Shown one piece after another: positions 1 to 10,471 of a DNA stretch of 10,959 bases. A program made the translations under genes and the position numbers. The DNA comes from an uncultured Akkermansia sp. (GTDB lineage: Bacteria; Verrucomicrobiota; Verrucomicrobiia; Verrucomicrobiales; Akkermansiaceae). How positions within the stretch are numbered: the first letter of the stretch is position 1; each line of letters starts with the position of its first letter. The notes under the pieces were generated by a model. The model was given only the letters and a program-made list of their open reading frames with translations. It made no database searches and had not been told where the DNA came from. Location of the stretch: positions 1-10,959 of the forward strand of contig CAAFXA010000237.1 of the NCBI GenBank assembly GCA_900766865.1, in the 5' to 3' direction.

Positions 1-263
1 AGTTGCGCAAAAACCTGCGCCGCGACTATGACTTCCCCCTTTACGACCGCTGCCCGGAGCTGGGCATTCCCTGCGTCTACTCCCCGGAGCGCCCGGTATT
101 TCCCCGCTGTGATGGCAGCGTCAGCTGCGAGCGGGAAGCCGGACAGAAAGGCGGCATAGGCTGCGCCTCCGGCTTCGGTTCCGCCACACATATCACAGGC
201 ACCTTTGGCTTTATGATGGCAGGCAAGGCACTGGAGATTATCTGTGCCGCAGACGGAGTATAA
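1..263 (+). CDS. tcdA: tRNA threonylcarbamoyladenosine dehydratase, C-terminal part (5' end outside window)
   Basis: This is the last ~87 residues of a TcdA/YgdL (CsdL)-type enzyme. The frame is open to the window edge, with the first whole codon at position 3 and TAA at 261-263, so the TTG at 3 is not taken as a start. The family belongs to the ThiF/E1-like fold and uses ATP to cyclise t6A37 of ANN-decoding tRNAs to ct6A in the cytoplasm. Seen here is the family's C-terminal signature: a 'VYSPE' strand, a 'CDGSV' turn, and the segment CASGFGSATHITGTFGF, which closely matches E. coli TcdA as I remember it (CASGFGAATMVTATFGF). The ATP-binding N-terminal half lies upstream and cannot be checked. 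A new promoter begins three bases after the stop, so the following genes probably form a separate unit. The family call is firm; the rest of the gene is unseen. Confidence 0.85.
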   Translation, partial: LRKNLRRDYDFPLYDRCPELGIPCVYSPERPVFPRCDGSVSCEREAGQKGGIGCASGFGSATHITGTFGFMMAGKALEIICAADGV

Positions 264-265
264 CC

Positions 266-294
266 TTGACTCCCTCGCAGCCCGAAAGTAGAAT
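266..294 (+). promoter_or_regulatory. sigma70-type promoter for the four-gene operon
   Basis: TTGACT (266-271) and TAGAAT (289-294) each match the consensus at 5 of 6 positions and are separated by an optimal 17 bp. The site begins three bases after the tcdA stop. Transcription would start near 301, giving the gene at 310 a leader of only about 9 nt, just at its GGGG ribosome-binding stretch (298-301). The call rests on sequence match only. Confidence 0.6.
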
Positions 295-309
295 TATGGG
301 GTAGTGAGT

Positions 310-1078
310 ATGAACATCCGGGCCTCATTTATGGTACTGCTGGCGTCAGCCTTTGCCCCTGCGCTGAGTGCGTGGGAGGCTCCTCCTGTGCCACGCGATA
401 CAGTGGCCCACACGACAACAGCCCTCTGCCGTGAACTCACAAAGGAAACAGAGGCCATCGAAAGCATCCTGCTTACCATAATCGACAACGCCAGCGCCAA
501 TGCGGCAGCACCGCTCATCGCAGCCCGTCAGGAGAGAGTCCGCATGCTTCTGGGGCATCTGGAAAATGCGCCGACAGACCCACAGACCGGGCAGGAAATC
601 ATGCAGGCCATGATGACCATCACCCATATTTCCCAGCGCTACCTGCCTCTCATTACCCACCTCATGGCACAGAATGCATACGGCAGCACAGAATTAGCAG
701 CCGTGCTGCGTCGGCACGAAGCAGGAGCGGATACCGACACCACCCTGCCCCATGTGATGCTCTGCGAGGATATGTGCAGTCTGGCTGGAGAGCTGCTCTA
801 TGTGCTTCACAAAACGACAGATGCCTACACGGCACGAGTGGCAGCAGTCGCAACCCGCCAGGCAATTCACCGCCAAAGCGACCTGAACAGCCGCCTGCAA
901 TCACTTTCCCCTGCCGCTCCGGAAACTGCACCTCAACTGCAACAGGTATACAAGCGCCTGCGCAGCCAGTTTGATGAACTTTCCAACGAAATGTCCCGCC
1001 TGAGCAACGCAGACTATTACGCAGACCCCGACCTGCAGAAACTTCTGGCAGAATACACCAAAGCCCTGCAAGCAGCCC

Positions 1079-1092
<14 letters not shown>
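310..1092 (+). CDS. exported alpha-helical protein of unknown function
   Basis: I do not recognise this 260-aa protein. It has a clear signal peptide: a short basic N-terminus (MNIR), a hydrophobic core at residues 7-19, and a probable cleavage site after ALSA (residue 21). The mature part is rich in Ala, Leu, Gln and Glu and reads as mostly helix. A likely coiled-coil stretch lies at about 205-255 (Gln/Leu/Arg-rich, ending in tandem 'LQKLLAEYTKAL'-like heptads). Cysteines are at 40, 152 and 156; the C152-x3-C156 pair could bind a metal or form a disulfide in the periplasm. ATG 310 is preferred over GTG 304 because GGGG at 298-301 is 8 nt before the ATG but only 2 nt before the GTG. The 3' end overlaps the next gene by 14 nt, so translation is probably coupled. 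Location in the periplasm is inferred; nothing indicates a reaction. Confidence 0.75.
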
Positions 1093-5120
<4,028 letters not shown>

Positions 5121-5121
<1 letters not shown>

Positions 5122-5139
5122 GCTCGTAGCAATCGAGCT
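5121..5139. terminator. weak hairpin between convergent genes, possible bidirectional terminator
   Basis: AGCTCG (5121-5126) and CGAGCT (5134-5139) form a 6-bp stem with a 7-nt loop, starting on the last base of the kinase stop codon. A second short stem, CTGC/GCAG (5138-5141 and 5148-5151), overlaps it. There is no T-tract on either side, so this is not a classical intrinsic terminator. It is listed because it is the only structure in the 43-nt convergent gap. Confidence 0.25.
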
Positions 5140-5164
5140 GCCCAAAAGCAGACAAACCAGGCCT

Positions 5165-6355
5165 TTATTGAGCAGAGGCCTCATGCTGTGAGGCTTCGAC
5201 TGCGGCTTTCTCCTGCCGATTACGCGCCAGCTGCAGCAGCGCCAGCACGCGGCGTCTGCGGGCATTGAGGCGGAAAGCGGCGGCCAGGAACAGCGCCCCG
5301 AGGATGAGCAGGATGCACGCACTGCCCAGCGGATTTACCCCCAACCGCAGGGGGATACTGAGGGAAGAAAGGAAAAAGGCAACACAACCGGCCAGCACCA
5401 GCCAGGGAGCTTTGTAATCCGCCCCATAATAAATGATGCTCAAGGCATAGCAAAATGCCAGAGGAGCTGTCAGGAAGGGCATATTTACCAGCAGCAGCAA
5501 AGGTACAGCCACCAGAGACACACCGCCGAAAGCCAGCAGGGAATAGGTAAACACGGCGCGGCGTTGCAGGCGTGCAAATCGGGCATGCAGAGGCAACGCT
5601 ACCACCACAGGTACAGCCCACAGAACAGAAAGCGTTCCCCACTCGGCACCACTCAGCTCAACGGCCCCGAGCAGATACTGCGGAAATACGGCCAATGCAT
5701 AAAAGGCACAGAGGAAAAGCGTGAACGCAACAGGAGCCAGCCTTCCGAAAGGAGCGTAGCCGCGCCGCCGCGTCAGCAGACACCAGGTGCCACCTACTGC
5801 CCAGAGCATAAGTGTAGAAAGCAGGCATATCCACAGCCAGGCATAACCTACAGAGGCGTTCTCGCCCGCAACAGCCCACCACAACAGCACAATCTCCACA
5901 ACACAACCAGCCCCCAGAGCCACTACAGCAGAACGCCAGGGGTGCAACACCGGCAGCACCAGCAAACCACCCACAAAGATGAGCCCCATCTGCCACAACG
6001 GCAGGGCATGAATGCAGCACTGCACCAGCACCAGCAGCACAAGCCAACTGAGGCAGGCAAATACAGCCGCTACCTCCGCAGAACGCATCCCTCGACGAGC
6101 TGCTGCATAATATCCCCCCCACAGAAACGCAGGCACCAGGAGCAGACTGATAACCTTCACGGCCAGATGCAGAGACTCCCAATAACAATACAGCCCCATG
6201 CCCACTGCCACCAGGCACATCAGCAGGGCCATGCCCCCCAATGCCCACACAAGAACGGCAGGAATCCCCTGCACCTCATCTGCAGGCTGACGGTCAGAAC
6301 GGACAAAGGCATCCGGCTTCTGCAATGGGGGAGTAGTTGGTACGGAGTTCTCCAT
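5165..6355 (-). CDS. polytopic inner-membrane protein, about 12 TM segments, function unknown
   Basis: The protein is 396 aa. A polar N-terminal tail (1-28, Pro/Asp-rich) precedes about 11-12 hydrophobic segments, roughly at 30-57, 63-85, 93-115, 118-136, 141-163, 168-190, 206-230, 238-255, 268-290, 293-312, 316-338 and 344-366. A short cytosolic tail with an RRRR cluster (NARRRRVL) and a polar Ala/Glu/Gln-rich end follow. No transporter or enzyme signature is visible. The overall look recalls DUF2157-type predicted membrane proteins, but I cannot confirm that. It is the third gene of a minus-strand operon: its ATG follows the TAA of the upstream lipoprotein by only 3 nt (TAA-GTT-ATG), and it has no Shine-Dalgarno of its own, so it probably depends on reinitiation. 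It may act with the two lipoproteins at the envelope (inference from context). Confidence 0.8.
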   Translation of the reverse strand: MENSVPTTPPLQKPDAFVRSDRQPADEVQGIPAVLVWALGGMALLMCLVAVGMGLYCYWESLHLAVKVISLLLVPAFLWGGYYAAARRGMRSAEVAAVFACLSWLVLLVLVQCCIHALPLWQMGLIFVGGLLVLPVLHPWRSAVVALGAGCVVEIVLLWWAVAGENASVGYAWLWICLLSTLMLWAVGGTWCLLTRRRGYAPFGRLAPVAFTLFLCAFYALAVFPQYLLGAVELSGAEWGTLSVLWAVPVVVALPLHARFARLQRRAVFTYSLLAFGGVSLVAVPLLLLVNMPFLTAPLAFCYALSIIYYGADYKAPWLVLAGCVAFFLSSLSIPLRLGVNPLGSACILLILGALFLAAAFRLNARRRRVLALLQLARNRQEKAAVEASQHEASAQ

Positions 6356-6358
6356 AAC

Positions 6359-6772
6359 TTAACGACGGCGGCGTTTGGGCGTGGCTTTACGGCGCGACGT
6401 CCCCTTCCGGCGTGGCGAAGCCTTTTTACCCTTAGTTGCCTTTTTATTGCGTGAAGCCTTGCTGCCACGGCTTGCCTTCTTTTGGCGAGAAGGAGCAGCC
6501 ACGGCACGATAGGCGGACTCACTTACAGGCGTACGAGCAGTTTCGCGGGCCTGAGTAAAAGCCTTACGCTGGTCGCTGAGAGAAAAGCTGGAACCATGCT
6601 GAGCAGCAAAATACGCGCGATACTCAGGGTCTACCTGGTTGATATGAACAACGGAATCCGGGTAATCGCGCAGACCAAGCTTGGCGCCGCTCACATACTG
6701 GTACTGGCAGGATGCAAGCACCAGACAGAACAGACACAGCAGAAGCGAACTGAGGGAGGCGCGATTCTTCAT
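6359..6772 (-). CDS. lipoprotein with extremely Lys/Arg-rich C-terminal tail
   Basis: This is a 137-aa protein. Residues 1-22 form a lipoprotein signal peptide: MKNR, a Leu/Cys-rich core, and the lipobox LASC with lipidated C22. Residues 23-95 are an ordinary polar region with a Tyr-rich start (QYQYVSG) and a charged middle. Residues 96-137 hold 22 Lys/Arg in 42 residues, no Asp or Glu, and end in four arginines. The tail uses short Lys/Arg-Ala/Ser/Thr/Pro blocks like those of histone-H1-like proteins, but it follows an export signal, so it should face the periplasm or cell surface. It could bind an anionic polymer such as LPS, peptidoglycan-linked polymer, mucin or extracellular DNA (inference). 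The ATG abuts the TAA of the 54-aa lipoprotein gene with no gap, and no Shine-Dalgarno is seen. No homologous family is recognised. Confidence 0.75.
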   Translation of the reverse strand: MKNRASLSSLLLCLFCLVLASCQYQYVSGAKLGLRDYPDSVVHINQVDPEYRAYFAAQHGSSFSLSDQRKAFTQARETARTPVSESAYRAVAAPSRQKKASRGSKASRNKKATKGKKASPRRKGTSRRKATPKRRRR

Positions 6773-6937
6773 TTACATTATAGAATTAATAAGCCGGAAG
6801 GGCAGCGCGAGGATACCACTGATAAGGTTATAGACCGTACCACAGGAAGTAAGAAAAAATGCACAGAAGCACAGCAGCAACAGACGGCATGCGGTAACGC
6901 ACAGATTACGCCAGGAAATCGAAAACAAACTTTTCAT
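6773..6937 (-). CDS. 54-aa small lipoprotein, first gene of envelope operon
   Basis: This short frame encodes 54 residues. It begins MKSLFSISWRN, continues with a Leu/Cys/Phe-rich hydrophobic core (residues 12-29) and a clean lipobox LTSC, with lipidated C32. The predicted mature peptide is only 23 residues, hydrophobic and Leu/Ile-rich (CGTVYNLISGILALPFRLIN then SIM). It reads as an amphipathic or membrane-lying helix, in general style like entericidin-type or lysis-type mini-lipoproteins. Support comes from three sides: a well-formed promoter 33 nt upstream, a purine-rich stretch (AGAGAAAAG) just before the ATG, and a stop codon directly joined to the next lipoprotein's ATG (ATAATG-TAA-ATG). 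The region's GC (about 45%) is lower than that of neighbouring genes. Function is unknown; a structural, stress or toxin-like role is possible. The frame is too short for common ORF length cut-offs and is easily missed. Confidence 0.7.
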   Translation of the reverse strand: MKSLFSISWRNLCVTACRLLLLCFCAFFLTSCGTVYNLISGILALPFRLINSIM

Positions 6938-6970
6938 TACTTTTCTCTGATTAGGCGATTCAACGCGGAC

Positions 6971-6999
6971 GTTATACCACAGTTGCAGGCCTTTGCCAA
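6971..6999 (-). promoter_or_regulatory. sigma70-type promoter of the lipoprotein/membrane operon
   Basis: On the minus strand, TTGGCA (6999-6994) and TATAAC (6976-6971) are separated by 17 bp, each with one mismatch to consensus. The predicted start is near 6964, giving a leader of about 27 nt to the ATG at 6937. It lies just past the stop of the PA14-like gene, so the three downstream genes can be transcribed independently of it. Confidence 0.6.
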
Positions 7000-7018
7000 C
7001 ACCAAATCGTGACAGAAA

Positions 7019-8278
7019 TCACTTTCCGCGAGAACCACCCTTCATCGGGCGAGCCGGCCAAATCATGCTATCTTTATCATAGGGCGGGTCTGTAGCCAAC
7101 TCCATATCTTTATACTTAATGGATTCGTACACCTCCGCAGCATTCGGCTCGATGAAACTTGTACGGAAAAGCTGGAAGAGCGGCTTGCCATCCTCTGAGG
7201 TTTTGCCGCCTTCCTCATCCATATCATCGATGAGCAGACAGAAACCAAAATTACCACCACCGATTTCCGAAACCAGCACCTGCATTTCGTACCACTCACC
7301 AGCCTTCACCTCGAAAGCTTCGCCAGCCACAAAGCCTCCGAACTGCTCATTCCAATATTCGCAGGACTCGTACGCAATAACCTCTTTCCCCTTAAGGGCC
7401 TCCTGGTGAGACTGCACATGGAAACCATTCCAGGCAGCCGTTTTCAGGTCGTGGAAACCGCAGGCCAGTACATTGCGACCATTAAAACGCACTGCCAGCA
7501 CAGAGTCACCCGCACCGACAAAGCGAAAACGTCCACTCTTGGGCGCCTGTACCTGGGCACGATAGAGAGCGACCCAGCGGCTGGGCTTCAGCCCCATCTT
7601 GCCCTCTGGGTCATATGCGTTGGAGGCTTCCTGGTCCATGCAGTTAGGCAGGTAGAAACAGGACGTATACAAACGCGTTTTGGACTCGCAATAGGGAGAA
7701 AACACAGTCGTGTTCCAACTATTATTGAAAAAGCGACTTTCCAAATCCAGCACAGCACGATTGCCCTGCACATCTTTCAGCTTGGAAGGCGCGCCGGCAG
7801 GTGTTTTCTTGAAATCCCAGAAACGGCCAACAAACGCATTCTCGGTCTTCGTGGAGCTACCCAGACCGGAGCCGCCACCATCGCCAAAGCCCTCGCCCAG
7901 ACCATCCCCATCGGACAGCCCATCGCCCAGCGCGTTGCCATCCATCGTAAGTCCTTCGGTATCCACCTCAACATCTGCCATAAACGTGGTATCCGCAGTG
8001 GTATCTGCCACAATAAATTCCACGTTTGGAGCAGCCGGTTTCACATTGCTGTGCAGCTCCTTAAACTGGGGGCTTTCCGTCACGACTTCCGCCTCCTCGG
8101 TGTACATCACAAAAGCGGCCGGACCTTCATTCGCAATAAAGATATTCACGCACCAGAACACAAGACCCAGTATCAACACGAGCGCACCGGCAAACGAAAG
8201 AGCGAAAACGCGCCGCCGACGGTTTTCCTTAGACATGCTGGTACGGACATCCTGCTGAGTTCTGAATCTAACGGCCAT
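7019..8278 (-). CDS. membrane-anchored exported protein with PA14-like domain
   Basis: The protein is 419 aa. A basic N-terminus (NRRRR, 19-23) precedes one transmembrane segment (24-49), so the rest should lie outside the inner membrane. Residues 50-112 are an acidic, low-complexity linker. Residues 114-140 are a Gly/Asp/Leu repeat-like stretch. From 150 a folded part begins with GRFWDFKKTP. Residues 233-352 resemble a PA14-type beta-sandwich: SRWVALYRAQVQAPKSGRFRF, then a 'GDSVLAVRFNGRNVLA' strand pair and a late 'GEWYEMQVLVSE' strand. PA14 domains bind carbohydrates or act as modules in surface proteins. Six cysteines lie outside the TM (197, 207, 213, 273, 306, 347), so disulfides are possible. 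AAGGGA lies 7 nt before ATG 8278. An alternative start at M15 (8236) would give a shorter cytosolic tail and is favoured by the promoter position. The PA14 call is by pattern memory and is moderate. Confidence 0.75.
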   Translation of the reverse strand: MAVRFRTQQDVRTSMSKENRRRRVFALSFAGALVLILGLVFWCVNIFIANEGPAAFVMYTEEAEVVTESPQFKELHSNVKPAAPNVEFIVADTTADTTFMADVEVDTEGLTMDGNALGDGLSDGDGLGEGFGDGGGSGLGSSTKTENAFVGRFWDFKKTPAGAPSKLKDVQGNRAVLDLESRFFNNSWNTTVFSPYCESKTRLYTSCFYLPNCMDQEASNAYDPEGKMGLKPSRWVALYRAQVQAPKSGRFRFVGAGDSVLAVRFNGRNVLACGFHDLKTAAWNGFHVQSHQEALKGKEVIAYESCEYWNEQFGGFVAGEAFEVKAGEWYEMQVLVSEIGGGNFGFCLLIDDMDEEGGKTSEDGKPLFQLFRTSFIEPNAAEVYESIKYKDMELATDPPYDKDSMIWPARPMKGGSRGK

Positions 8279-8292
8279 GATATGTTCCCTTA

Positions 8293-8320
8293 ATTATAGG
8301 AAACAGGCAGACCATGTCAA
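8293..8320 (-). promoter_or_regulatory. perfect-consensus sigma70 promoter of the PA14-like gene
   Basis: On the minus strand, TTGACA (8320-8315) and TATAAT (8298-8293) both match the consensus exactly, with a 16-bp spacer. Initiation would fall near 8286, inside the AAGGGA Shine-Dalgarno (8291-8286) of the ATG at 8278. The leader to that ATG would be about 8 nt, but about 50 nt to M15 at 8236. Confidence 0.7.
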
Positions 8321-8391
8321 GCTCCGACTTTGCAACACGGCGTTTTTTTCCATCTTCTCTGCCGGGATGTCTTTCTTTTTACAATCTGAGC

Positions 8392-8419
8392 TTGCAATTA
8401 CCCCACAAACAGCTACAAT
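8392..8419 (+). promoter_or_regulatory. candidate promoter of the Nudix gene (possibly leaderless)
   Basis: TTGCAA (8392-8397) and TACAAT (8414-8419) are separated by 16 bp; the -35 matches at 4 of 6 and the -10 at 5 of 6 positions. Seven bases separate the -10 from ATG 8427, so transcription would begin at or next to the start codon. No Shine-Dalgarno precedes the ATG (AATACGAGCC), which fits a leaderless message. Confidence 0.4.
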
Positions 8420-8426
8420 ACGAGCC

Positions 8427-8984
8427 ATGTGTATACCCCGGGATAAGCGCCGCCACCTCTGCGAACAACTCCAGACCTACCTCGCCACTCACAGCGAGCG
8501 CCGGGATGTTGCGGAACGCCTCCTGCAGTTTGTCCTCAGCACACCGGATTGTTTTGAACGCAGCCACATTGCCGGGCACATCACCGGCTCCGCCTGGTTG
8601 CTGAATCCGGCAGGAGACCGCGCTCTGCTCACCCTGCACCGCAAACTGGGGCTGTGGGTACAACCGGGAGGGCATGCTGATGGCGACCCGGATGTGCTGC
8701 ACGTTGCCCTGCGGGAGGCTGAAGAGGAGAGCGGCATCTCCGGCATCATCCCCCTCAGCCCCGAGATATACGACATCGACATCCATACCATTCCACCACA
8801 TCTGCCCACAGGCACCCCGGAACACCTGCATTACGATGTACGCTACCTGCTGCAGGCACCGCATGAACAATACAGCGTCTCGGATGAGTCCGAAGACCTG
8901 CGCTGGGTCAATGCCGGAGAGTTGCTGCAGCTGAATCCGCCGGCAGATGCAGCCGTTCTGCGATTGGCCGCCCTGAGACAGTAG
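8427..8984 (+). CDS. Nudix hydrolase
   Basis: This 185-aa enzyme belongs to the MutT/Nudix fold, which hydrolyses nucleoside diphosphates linked to another moiety. The frame extends upstream to an ATG at 8277, but those extra residues have no family character and overlap the divergent promoters. ATG 8427 gives MCIPRDKRRH and the normal length for this subfamily. Residues 1-40 are a helical lead-in. The core runs HIAGHITGSAWLLNP (47-61), HRKLGLWVQPGGHADGD (71-87), REAEEESG (96-103), DIDIHTIP (116-123), HLHYDVRYLL (133-142), SDESEDLRWV (152-161). The Nudix box keeps G82, R96-E97 and E100-E101, the catalytic metal ligands. The Glu normally six residues after the first Gly is Pro88; I recall variation there in this subfamily. 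The substrate cannot be predicted. It is transcribed away from the PA14-like gene across a 148-bp gap. Confidence 0.9.
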   Translation: MCIPRDKRRHLCEQLQTYLATHSERRDVAERLLQFVLSTPDCFERSHIAGHITGSAWLLNPAGDRALLTLHRKLGLWVQPGGHADGDPDVLHVALREAEEESGISGIIPLSPEIYDIDIHTIPPHLPTGTPEHLHYDVRYLLQAPHEQYSVSDESEDLRWVNAGELLQLNPPADAAVLRLAALRQ

Positions 8985-9025
8985 GAAAGAATTCCAGAAA
9001 TACGAAATAGTGACGCAAAACTTAC

Positions 9026-9054
9026 TTGACGAAGGACGGGCTTTGCATCATGAT
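9026..9054 (+). promoter_or_regulatory. weak candidate promoter of the coiled-coil gene set
   Basis: TTGACG (9026-9031, 5 of 6) is followed after 17 bp by CATGAT (9049-9054, 4 of 6). It overlaps the ATG at 9050, so if it is used the translation start must be further down, at GTG 9062, with almost no leader. The alternative is read-through from the Nudix gene, 65 nt upstream. Confidence 0.25.
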
Positions 9055-9439
9055 AGGGAGCGTGAAACTCTTTCCCATAACCACATTGATGCTGGGTGCC
9101 GCCGCGCTGTGCCTGAGTAGCACAGGCTGTAAGCCCCAGGCTCCCGATCTGGAACGCCTGCGCACCGTAGAATCCAACAACGAGCAACTGCGCACTAAAA
9201 TCGCCGAAATGCAGAAGCGCATCCGCGAGGCCGGCGAAGAAACACCAGACCTCGAGGCGCAAATTGCAGACAAACGCCAGGCCATCAACGATACACTGGC
9301 CCGCAAAACAGAGTTGCGCCGCAAGGAAACCAATCTTAAACTGCGCTACATCGAACTGGAAAGCCGCCTGAAGGCATTCCGTGCCGAGTTTGCCAGCATG
9401 CAGAACGAAATCGCCAACAGAACTTCCGCACAGCCATGA
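9050..9439 (+). CDS. coiled-coil lipoprotein, function unknown
   Basis: This 129-aa protein has a signal peptide (V5-K6 then a hydrophobic core, 7-22) ending in STGC, with likely lipidated C27. Ser at -3 is an atypical lipobox residue, so lipidation is probable rather than certain. Residues about 33-123 are almost unbroken charged heptads (Leu/Ile at regular spacing, many Arg, Lys, Glu, Gln), a long alpha-helical coiled coil. No globular domain is seen. Start choice is uncertain. ATG 9050 has AAGGACGGG (9032-9040) upstream. GTG 9062 would give the more typical MKLFPITTLM signal but has AGGGAG too close. A TTG at 9026 seems unlikely. The stop overlaps the next start as ATGA (4 nt), indicating coupled translation with another coiled-coil membrane protein, so the two may form one rod-like assembly (inference). 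Confidence 0.75.
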   Translation: MIGSVKLFPITTLMLGAAALCLSSTGCKPQAPDLERLRTVESNNEQLRTKIAEMQKRIREAGEETPDLEAQIADKRQAINDTLARKTELRRKETNLKLRYIELESRLKAFRAEFASMQNEIANRTSAQP

Positions 9440-10455
9440 GCCTTTCCACCCGAAACACCACCCCCGAGGACGAAGATTTTGCAGACATCGAGTTTCGCCC
9501 CCGTCCTGTAAAGCAGGAAGCGCCTGCGACTGCCCCCGAGGCAAAGCCGGAGGATAAAGAGGACAAAACAGAGAGTACCGAAGAACCGGCAGCCGATAAC
9601 AGCCCGGAAGAAGCCGCTGCTACGGAGGAAAAAGAGGCCCCCAAGCCCCCTCGCAAGAAGAGCGGAGCCGCGGCCATCATCTTCGACACCCTTCTGGTTC
9701 TTCTCCTGCTGGCCGTTCTGGGCGGCGGCGGCTACTACATCAAGCAGCAAATGGACCTGTACCGCGTACCCACCCCCCTGGAGCTAGCCCTGCAGGAAAA
9801 CACACGCCTGCAGAAGCAGCACGATGAGCTCACCAACGCTTTCTACAAGGCCGACGAGCAGATTGCCATGCGCAAGAGCCTCGCGCACCTTAACTCCGAG
9901 CTGGGGCGCCTGCAGGCAGAATGCTCCAAACTGGAAGCCTCTATCGATGCCCAGAAAAGCAATGTTCTGGCCATGCAGCACGAAATCCGCACAGCCGACA
10001 AAGAGCACCGGGCCATTGCCACCAGCCTGCTGCCCGGCATGGCTATCGGTGATGCAGTGACCAACCGCGGCAAGGCACTCAGCAGCGCCTACATCAACCG
10101 CCTGGAAGGCAAGCTCATCGTTCTGCGCTCCCACGAGGGACAGATTCGCGTTCCTATCCGCGAACTCATCAAAAAAGACATGCCTAAAATGGCGCGCTAC
10201 GCCTTTGGCGAAGAGGACCTCATCGATATGTCCGACTTCGATGCCAATGGCGAGGCCCCAGCCAATACGGAAAGCTCCGATGAGGCAGACCAGCCCCGCC
10301 GGTCCCGCACAAGCGTGCGCACTGAACCGGACTACGAGGGCCAGGGAGGTTCCCCTACGGTGGACACCAGCAATGGCAGCACCATCACGGCACCGGTAAA
10401 CCTGCCGGATGCTGAGACCGGCTGGGATGCCCCCTCCGGCGAGCTCCCCTTCTGA
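9436..10455 (+). CDS. bitopic membrane protein with acidic N-terminus and periplasmic coiled coil
   Basis: The protein is 339 aa and I recognise no family. Residues 1-75 are disordered, acidic and Pro/Ala/Glu-rich, ending in PPRKKSG, a positive-inside anchor. Residues 77-102 are one transmembrane helix with a GGGG end. Residues 113-195 are a coiled coil. Residues about 200-265 look folded: GMAIGDAVTN, a helix, then two strands (GKLIVLRSHEGQIRVPIREL). The rest (266-339) is low-complexity and polar, ending ELPF. It would place its N-terminus in the cytoplasm and the coiled coil in the periplasm. That layout resembles scaffolds that link cytoplasmic factors to the wall or outer membrane, such as division or secretion adaptors, but no such motif is evident. 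It starts inside the lipoprotein stop and has no clear Shine-Dalgarno. The next gene begins 16 nt after its stop. Confidence 0.8.
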   Translation: MSLSTRNTTPEDEDFADIEFRPRPVKQEAPATAPEAKPEDKEDKTESTEEPAADNSPEEAAATEEKEAPKPPRKKSGAAAIIFDTLLVLLLLAVLGGGGYYIKQQMDLYRVPTPLELALQENTRLQKQHDELTNAFYKADEQIAMRKSLAHLNSELGRLQAECSKLEASIDAQKSNVLAMQHEIRTADKEHRAIATSLLPGMAIGDAVTNRGKALSSAYINRLEGKLIVLRSHEGQIRVPIRELIKKDMPKMARYAFGEEDLIDMSDFDANGEAPANTESSDEADQPRRSRTSVRTEPDYEGQGGSPTVDTSNGSTITAPVNLPDAETGWDAPSGELPF

Positions 10456-10471
10456 GGCCCCCAGGCACGCC

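Noticed and set aside
5175..5197. 9-bp hairpin (with one G-U pair) near the end of the minus-strand membrane gene
   Set aside because: It is inside the coding sequence and lacks a T-tract on either strand, so it is not called a terminator.
5564..6454. 296-aa + strand frame opposite the polytopic membrane gene
   Set aside because: Gln/His/Pro/Arg-rich low-complexity product typical of the antisense of Leu/Ala/Val-rich membrane coding; no ribosome site, and the opposite strand has clear TM helices and operon structure.
6777..6782. TATAAT on the minus strand 4 nt before the 137-aa lipoprotein ATG
   Set aside because: It lies in the last codons of the 54-aa lipoprotein gene and has no acceptable -35 at 16-18 bp; the better promoter is at 6971-6999.
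6482..7012. 176-aa + strand frame over the lipoprotein genes
   Set aside because: Low-complexity polar product with no start signal, opposite two lipoprotein genes with clear signal peptides.
7406..8293. 295-aa + strand frame opposite the PA14-like gene
   Set aside because: No domain or start signal; the minus strand has a promoter, Shine-Dalgarno, TM anchor and domain pattern.
8277..8426. 50-residue upstream extension of the Nudix frame from ATG 8277
   Set aside because: It overlaps the start codon and the perfect promoter of the divergent gene, has no family character, and would make the protein too long for its subfamily.
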